A stretch of DNA of 64,000 nt, taken from NCBI RefSeq assembly GCF_030412265.1, contig NZ_JAUHLN010000001.1, positions 186,001-250,000 on the forward strand. The letters run 5' to 3'. Shown one piece after another: positions 59,719 through 64,000 of the stretch. The position numbers and the translations under genes were made by a program. Below the pieces are notes generated by a model. The model searched no databases. It was not told the DNA's origin and was given only the letters and a program-made list of their open reading frames with translations. Each line of letters opens with the position of its first letter. The first letter of the stretch is position 1. This DNA comes from Fictibacillus terranigra (GTDB lineage: Bacteria; Bacillota; Bacilli; Bacillales; Fictibacillaceae).

Positions 59719-60672
59719 ATGTACGCGGAACCGATTTTTTTGCAGCCGGTGTTTAAAGACCGGATATGGGGAGGAACGAAGCTGAGAGAAACGTTCGGCT
59801 ATCAGATTCCGTCTGAAACAACGGGAGAATGCTGGGGGATTTCAGCCCATCCGAACGGTCCGAGCACAATATTGAATGGCCCGCTAAAAGGTATGACCCT
59901 GAACGAAGCGTGGCAAAAGCACAGGGGTCTGTTTGCCGGCCAGGAAGGCGACGACTTTCCTTTGCTCGTTAAAATTTTGGATGCTAAAACAGATCTTTCT
60001 GTTCAAGTGCATCCGGATGATGAATATGCGCAGCGAGTGGAACATGAGGCGTTCGGAAAGACCGAATGCTGGTATATTATAGATTGTGAGGAAGGATCCG
60101 AGCTCGTTTACGGCCATCATGCAAAATCCAAGGACGAGTTCCAATCGATGGTCGACAACGGGCATTGGGACAAGCTTCTTCGTAAAAAGAAAATAGAACC
60201 GGGTGACTTCGTATATGTTCCGAACGGCACGATCCATGCGATCGGGGCAGGGACGATGATTCTTGAAACCCAGCAGAGCTCTGACGTTACCTACAGAGTG
60301 TATGATTACGACCGAAAAGACGATCAAGGCAACACGAGAGATCTTCATATTAAACAATCGATTGAAGTAGCGATGATTCCGCATGTGGACGCCCACTTTC
60401 AGCCTGTTGAAGATAAACAGGGTGATTTGATGGTGAAAAAATTGATTAAAGAATCTTATTTTACCGTTTACCATTGGGAACTGGACGGCACCTCTTCGAA
60501 TCTAGAAAACCCAATGTACATGCTAGTCAGTGTTCTCGATGGGGAAGGAGAGATCGAGACGCAAAACGGCACGTCTTCCTTTAAGAAGGGTGACCATTTC
60601 ATCGTGCCTTCTACTGTGAAGAAATTCTCTCTTAAAGGAAACGCAACGTTTATTGCATCTCACAGCAGTTAA
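59719..60672 (+). CDS. manA: Mannose-6-phosphate isomerase, class I
   Basis: The 317-residue zinc enzyme interconverts mannose-6-phosphate and fructose-6-phosphate. The cupin-type metal site is visible: LSVQVHPDDEYA and GKTECWYII, then YVPNGTIHAIGAGTMILE. LQPVFKDRIWGGTKL at the start is typical of the bacillal ManA/GmuF enzymes. ATG at 59719 follows GAGGGGATG. It is paired with a ROK sugar kinase 58 bp downstream, with a solo repeat unit between them. Confidence 0.94.
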   Translation: MYAEPIFLQPVFKDRIWGGTKLRETFGYQIPSETTGECWGISAHPNGPSTILNGPLKGMTLNEAWQKHRGLFAGQEGDDFPLLVKILDAKTDLSVQVHPDDEYAQRVEHEAFGKTECWYIIDCEEGSELVYGHHAKSKDEFQSMVDNGHWDKLLRKKKIEPGDFVYVPNGTIHAIGAGTMILETQQSSDVTYRVYDYDRKDDQGNTRDLHIKQSIEVAMIPHVDAHFQPVEDKQGDLMVKKLIKESYFTVYHWELDGTSSNLENPMYMLVSVLDGEGEIETQNGTSSFKKGDHFIVPSTVKKFSLKGNATFIASHSS

Positions 60673-60678
60673 AAAACA

Positions 60679-60691
60679 GGTGCCAGGCACC
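60679..60691. repeat. Solo repeat unit GGTGCCAGGCACC (copy M)
   Basis: One unit lies between manA and the fructokinase gene, followed by a duplicated GGCACCAATAAAA-like stretch (60686-60713). It is within the presumed operon. Confidence 0.78.
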
Positions 60692-60730
60692 AATAAAATG
60701 GCACCAATAAAAGCTCGGGGAGGAAAAGAT

Positions 60731-61606
60731 ATGAAACTTGGAGCAATAGAAGCGGGAGGCACGAAGTTTATTTGCGGGATCGGCGATGAAAACGGAGAGG
60801 TGTTTGAACGGATCAGCATACCGACGACCACTCCGGAGGAAACGATCAGCCAGGTTATTGAATTTTTCCGCGATCAAGAGATCGGTGCGATGGGGATCGG
60901 CTCTTTTGGGCCTGTCGACCTTGATAAGAACAGCGGTACATATGGCTACATTACAAGCACGCCAAAGCCTCATTGGGCACAGTACAACCTGGTCGGGGAA
61001 ATTCAGAAACATATCCATGTTCCTGTTGCGTTTGATACTGATGTAAACGCTGCCGCGCTTGGCGAATTGGAGTGGGGGGCAGCAAAGGGATTGGACTCAT
61101 GCATCTACATGACTGTTGGGACAGGCATTGGGGTAGGTGCAATCACGGAGAGCGGGCTGCTTCACGGTCTTACGCACCCTGAGATGGGGCACATCCTAGT
61201 GAGGCGCCATCCCGAAGATCATTTTGAAGGAAGCTGCCCATACCATAAAGATTGTTTGGAAGGTATGGCAGCAGGCCCGGCTGTTGAGAAACGATGGGGC
61301 CAGAAGGGGATCGAACTTGCAGGGAACGAAAAGGTTTGGGAGTTTCAGGCCCATTACCTTGCCCAGGCTCTTGTAAACTATATTCTCATTCTTTCCCCGA
61401 AAAAAATGGTTCTCGGCGGAGGTGTGATGAAGCAGCAGCAGCTTTTCCCGCTCGTCCGCAAAAAGGTGCTTGAGACGCTCAACAGCTATGTACAGCATCC
61501 GCTGCTTACCGAGGAAACCATTCAAGACTATATCGTCCCTCCAGGTCTTGGCGATAATGCCGGGCTATGCGGCGCGATTGCCCTTGCAAAAACTCTGCAG
61601 CATTAA
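60731..61606 (+). CDS. ROK family fructokinase
   Basis: The 291-residue sugar kinase makes fructose-6-phosphate from fructose (or acts on related hexoses). It has the ROK phosphate loop LGAIEAGGTKFICG, the catalytic Asp in AFDTDVNAAALGE, and the zinc site H-x-C-x-C as EGSCPYHKDCLEGMAAGPA. ATG at 60731 follows GGGGAGGAAAAG; the longer open frame overlaps manA. Pairing with manA resembles gmuE-gmuF and suggests mannose, mannan or fructose use. Confidence 0.9.
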   Translation: MKLGAIEAGGTKFICGIGDENGEVFERISIPTTTPEETISQVIEFFRDQEIGAMGIGSFGPVDLDKNSGTYGYITSTPKPHWAQYNLVGEIQKHIHVPVAFDTDVNAAALGELEWGAAKGLDSCIYMTVGTGIGVGAITESGLLHGLTHPEMGHILVRRHPEDHFEGSCPYHKDCLEGMAAGPAVEKRWGQKGIELAGNEKVWEFQAHYLAQALVNYILILSPKKMVLGGGVMKQQQLFPLVRKKVLETLNSYVQHPLLTEETIQDYIVPPGLGDNAGLCGAIALAKTLQH

Positions 61607-61634
61607 ATACGGCAAGCCCGCTTCTCTTAAGAAT

Positions 61635-61799
61635 TTGGCAGATGAGGATTATGGAAAAAGGGTAGAGGAAGGGCTCAAGAAAGCCAATGCGGAAAACACC
61701 TCCAGCAGGGAGCCGATGGGTGCAGAAGGAGCAGAGGATGCACCGCGTAAAGCAGAAGAAAAAGGCCACAGCCAAGATGCTTATTGGTATGAAAAATAA
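61635..61799 (+). pseudogene. Small acidic/basic ORF, possibly a gene remnant
   Basis: An open frame that overlaps the end of the fructokinase gene continues as LADEDYGKRVEEGLKKANAE and ends GHSQDAYWYEK. The composition looks coding, but there is no start with a ribosome site; TTG at 61635 is the only nearby candidate. It may be the C-terminal end of a lost gene. I do not recognise it. Confidence 0.3.
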
Positions 61800-61809
61800 T
61801 CAATGATTA

Positions 61810-61852
61810 AAAGCCTGTCTCTCAGCCAAGATGAGAATGACAGGCTTTTTTT
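61810..61852. terminator. Terminator between the fructokinase region and yvrJ-like gene
   Basis: AAAGCCTGTCTCTCA pairs with TGAGAATGACAGGCTTT over two stem segments, followed by T residues; A residues before the stem allow use from the minus strand too. Confidence 0.85.
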
Positions 61853-61853
61853 G

Positions 61854-61991
61854 CTATCTTTGCACCCGTTCGGCCAGGGACATGATGGATTGGCTCAGTG
61901 TATCAAGCTTGCCTTCGATCCTGTGCAGAAGATACAGCGTCACCATCACTGGAAAGCCCACATCGCTTACAAAAGAGAGCCATGTTTCCAT
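61854..61991 (-). CDS. YvrJ family small protein
   Basis: The 45-residue protein METWLSFVSDVGFPVMVTLY and onward to IEGKLDTLSQSI matches the YvrJ family: a short membrane helix followed by an amphipathic R-I-E-G-K-L-D helix. ATG at 61991 has AAAGGAGG 7 bp upstream on the minus strand. It is the third gene of a minus-strand trio with DUF2922 and DUF1659. In B. subtilis yvrJ lies in the sigO-rsoA locus; here a small sigma factor stands divergently nearby. Function unknown. Confidence 0.85.
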   Translation of the reverse strand: METWLSFVSDVGFPVMVTLYLLHRIEGKLDTLSQSIMSLAERVQR

Positions 61992-62015
61992 GTTTTTACC
62001 TCCTTTCAGCAAGAT

Positions 62016-62045
62016 ACCCCAACCGGCATGACGGCCGATTGGGGT
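62016..62045. other. Stem-loop between the DUF2922 and YvrJ genes
   Basis: ACCCCAACCGGC pairs with GCCGATTGGGGT (one mismatch). There is no T run on the minus strand, so it may be a processing or attenuating hairpin instead of a full terminator. Confidence 0.5.
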
Positions 62046-62069
62046 TTATTCCATCCTTCAACTGTTGCG

Positions 62070-62288
62070 TTATGGAAGCACGATATCACTTGAGGTGCGT
62101 TCTGTGATGCGGGCGCCTTTCTTTTTGACAAAATCACCGCCGTTTGAAATGAAGATGTTCTGTGCGATCACCGTATCCATAGCAGCTTTAACAGCGGCGG
62201 AATCCACAGGTTCTTTCGGGCTATCCAGAGAGATCGTCACCGTCTTATCCTGTTCATTGATAAACTGCAATTCTAGTGTTTTAGCCAT
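62070..62288 (-). CDS. DUF2922 family protein
   Basis: The 72-residue protein AKTLELQFINEQDKTVTISL through DSAAVKAAMDTVIAQNIF is a clear DUF2922 match, small and probably beta-rich. ATG at 62288 has AAAGGAGGAAAAAG upstream on the minus strand. It follows the DUF1659 gene in a conserved pair found in many bacilli. Function unknown. Confidence 0.85.
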   Translation of the reverse strand: MAKTLELQFINEQDKTVTISLDSPKEPVDSAAVKAAMDTVIAQNIFISNGGDFVKKKGARITERTSSDIVLP

Positions 62289-62337
62289 TTCTTTTTCCTC
62301 CTTTCCCATAAGGGTCATACTTGCTTTTTGGAATTTT

Positions 62338-62553
62338 TTACGCGTAAAGGCCATGCGAGTCATTGCGTTCGACAGAGATCAGAGGCAGCTGCTGAAGTGG
62401 AGCTAGAGCGTTAGCGACAGCATAAAGCTGATCCCCTGTGGCGGAAGTTTTTACGTTGGAGAAACTTTTGTTTTTGTACAGCTGCTTGTCACCCTCCATC
62501 CCGGCGTCAAATACCATGCGAAGCTGTGTGTCCTGGATTGCTGTGGTTGCCAT
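62338..62553 (-). CDS. DUF1659 family protein
   Basis: The 71-residue protein ATTAIQDTQLRMVFDAGM continues with KNKSFSNVKTSATGDQLYAVANAL, the DUF1659 pattern. ATG at 62553 has AAAGGAGGTGAT upstream on the minus strand. It opens the DUF1659-DUF2922-YvrJ unit. Function unknown. Confidence 0.85.
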   Translation of the reverse strand: MATTAIQDTQLRMVFDAGMEGDKQLYKNKSFSNVKTSATGDQLYAVANALAPLQQLPLISVERNDSHGLYA

Positions 62554-62809
62554 GTTATCACCTCCTTTCACTTATAAGTAGAAAGCTGCGTGAAAAAAGA
62601 GGCATCTCAAAAAAATGAACGAAAATAGCTAAACCCCTCATAAAGGCCTTTCGAAAACCCCCGTTACCTTCATTCAAAACGTCATTTTCACCATATTTCC
62701 TGTTCCGTTTTGCACTTTTGATCAAATGACAGCCTGAAAACGGAGCATTATCTTTAGATTACCGGCGGAATAAAACGTAAGGCACGTGTCTTTCTTAAGG
62801 ATGAAACAG

Positions 62810-63301
62810 GTGGAATTCAATTTTGACCGTTTGGCCGTTCAATTCGAACCATTAATCAAATCACAGATTCAGTCGCTGGGTATTACCCGGCATTATGATG
62901 AGTATTACCAAGTAGGACTCATTGGGCTTTGGGAGGCTTGCAAGAGGTTTGACAGCAGGAAGGGAGAGTTCGGGCCATTCGCCTATCGAACGGTGAGAGG
63001 AAAAATGCTGGATCAATTAAAAAAGGAAGCTCAATATAAAGCCGTTCATGCAGAATTTTGTCTCGGGCTGACAGAAACGTTCCCCTTTGAAGGCGGTGTT
63101 CTTCCTCTTGAAAATGAAATGTTGGAGCTCTATCTTTCTGGGCTAACGCTGAACCAGCGAAAATGGGTCGTGAAAAAAATTTTCCGCCAAATGAAAGAGA
63201 CAGAGATCGCAGAGGAAGAGGGAGTCAGCATTCACGCGGTAAAATCCTGGAGAAAGCAGGCTCTGGCAAAGCTTAGAAGACACACAGAAAAGACTTCCTA
63301 A
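62810..63301 (+). CDS. Small sigma-70 family RNA polymerase sigma factor
   Basis: The roughly 163-residue protein has sigma region 2 (YYQVGLIGLWEACKRFD, then FGPFAYRTVRGKMLDQLKKE, the -10 recognition helix) and region 4 (ETEIAEEEGVSIHAVKSWRK, the -35 helix-turn-helix). It lacks regions 1.1 and 3, as in alternative sigma factors. The start is uncertain: GTG at 62810 has AAGGATG 8 bp upstream; ATG 62801 and GTG 62786 are alternatives. No anti-sigma gene follows. It stands divergent to the YvrJ trio, which recalls the B. subtilis yvrI/sigO locus. Confidence 0.85.
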   Translation: MEFNFDRLAVQFEPLIKSQIQSLGITRHYDEYYQVGLIGLWEACKRFDSRKGEFGPFAYRTVRGKMLDQLKKEAQYKAVHAEFCLGLTETFPFEGGVLPLENEMLELYLSGLTLNQRKWVVKKIFRQMKETEIAEEEGVSIHAVKSWRKQALAKLRRHTEKTS

Positions 63302-63408
63302 CTTCCCTTTTTTCTAAACTTTCAGATAAAATCATGGACAAACTTTTGTTCGAGAGATAAACTAAAGTTGACATTTAGAAGATAATGGATAAAAAGGAAG
63401 GTGTTTCA

Positions 63409-64000
63409 ATGACGAAAGAATCTCAAATCATCAGCATTATTCAGAGAAATCCATTTATCAGCCAGCAGGAGATCGCTGATGAACTCAGCCTGTCCCGCTC
63501 AGCTGTAGCGGGTTATATATCCAGCTTGTTGAAGAGCGGAAGAATTAAGGGCCGGGCTTATATTTTGCCAGAGCTTAGAGGGATAACCTGTATTGGCGGG
63601 GCTCATCTAGACCGAAAAGCTTTATGCAAGGAGTCCATTCAGTACGAAACATCAAATCCCGTTTCCATCACGGAGACGTGCGGAGGCGTCGTCCGCAATA
63701 TCAGTGAGAATCTCGGAAGGCTTGGGTGCAATGTCAGTCTCATAAGCTATGTCGGCCACGACAAGGAAGGTGACTGGGTTCTTAAAAACACAGGGAAACA
63801 TGGGGTGGATATCAGCCAGGTGCAACGGGACAGCGGGCAATCAACCGGGACCTATACGGCACTCCTGGGAAAAAACGGGGATCTGGCCGTTGCGCTTGCA
63901 GACATGAACATTTATGAACAGATGACCGTACCGTTTATCATGGAAAAGTGGTCCCATATCGCGCTTTCCAGCATGGTCGTTCTGGATACGAACCTGCCGG
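63409..64000 (+). CDS. HTH-PfkB carbohydrate kinase, N-terminal part (truncated by window edge)
   Basis: The visible 197 residues begin with a winged helix-turn-helix (ISQQEIADELSLSRSAVAGY ISSLLKSGRI) and continue into a PfkB-type kinase (TCIGGAHLDRKAL, CGGVVRNISENLGRLG, SYVGHDKEGDWV). This fusion is seen in bacterial pseudouridine or ribonucleoside kinases. The catalytic end lies beyond the window. ATG at 63409 follows AAGGAAGGTG. TTGACA at 63368 may be a -35, but no -10 at proper spacing is seen. Confidence 0.88.
   Translation, partial: MTKESQIISIIQRNPFISQQEIADELSLSRSAVAGYISSLLKSGRIKGRAYILPELRGITCIGGAHLDRKALCKESIQYETSNPVSITETCGGVVRNISENLGRLGCNVSLISYVGHDKEGDWVLKNTGKHGVDISQVQRDSGQSTGTYTALLGKNGDLAVALADMNIYEQMTVPFIMEKWSHIALSSMVVLDTNLP

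Noticed and set aside
51202-60691. Clustered repeats considered as a CRISPR array
   Set aside because: Copies are palindromic, hundreds to thousands of bases apart, with genes between them, and no cas gene is present.

Overview
The window is a contiguous piece of a Gram-positive, endospore-forming Bacillaceae chromosome. The support is direct: sporulation genes spoIID, spoIIQ and spoIIID, mbl, flhO/flhP, a Spo0E-like peptide, strong AAGGAGG-type ribosome binding sites, frequent GTG/TTG starts, lipobox and sortase signals, and rho-independent terminators after most transcription units. The backbone order atpAGDC ... ywzB-ywmB-murA ... spoIID-spoIIQ-spoIIID-mbl-flhO-flhP-epuA-like-fabZ is that of Bacillus subtilis and relatives. 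Compared with B. subtilis, two blocks sit between atpC and ywzB: a glycerol regulon (glpP, glpF-glpK, glpD) and a complete 11-subunit complex I operon. The exact genus cannot be fixed from the sequence alone; Fictibacillus-like bacilli are a reasonable guess.

Layout. 0-3.4 kb: end of the F1Fo ATP synthase operon. 3.4-8.5 kb: glycerol uptake and catabolism, with two GlpP-type attenuators (before glpF and glpD) that share a leader motif, and a cre-like site at the glpF promoter. 9.1-19.4 kb: nuoABCDHIJKLMN with no nuoEFG; NuoC carries a long Lys/Ala repeat extension. 19.6-30.9 kb: ywzB, ywmB, murA, a secreted M4 metalloprotease, the sporulation/cell-shape/flagellar block and fabZ. 31-38.6 kb: a small lipoprotein, asparagine synthetase, an LPXTA acidic surface protein with a class D sortase, an acetyltransferase, and a two-gene MotAB/ZorAB-like motor with a long coiled-coil tail. 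38.8-42.6 kb: a very large secreted subtilase. 42.6-51.2 kb: galactose/galactoside catabolism: ROK repressor, galT-galK-galE, an M24-fold protein lacking the usual metal ligands, and a GH42 beta-galactosidase. 51.2-61.6 kb: an accessory zone of small units (ABC transporter, two lactoylglutathione-lyase-fold or thioredoxin-like enzymes, CHRD protein, pantothenate symporter, M23 peptidase, manA and fructokinase) interspersed with a dense family of nested palindromes built on GGTGCCAGGCACC. 61.8-64 kb: a YvrJ/DUF2922/DUF1659 trio divergent from a small sigma factor, and the start of an HTH-PfkB kinase.

How it works together. Glycerol enters by GlpF, is phosphorylated by GlpK and oxidised by the quinone-linked GlpD. 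Glycerol-3-phosphate probably activates GlpP to read through both leader terminators. Electrons from GlpD and from the truncated complex I join the quinone pool and drive the adjacent ATP synthase. Beta-galactosides are hydrolysed by the GH42 enzyme and galactose enters the Leloir pathway under a ROK repressor whose AT-rich operators can be seen at both its own promoter and galT.

The most noteworthy items are the orphan MotAB/ZorAB-like coiled-coil motor, the nested-palindrome repeat family and its link to a decayed symporter gene, the paired GlpP leader motifs, the M24 pseudo-enzyme in the gal operon, and several short genes (Spo0E-like, YvrJ, a 51-residue ORF) that length cut-offs would miss.
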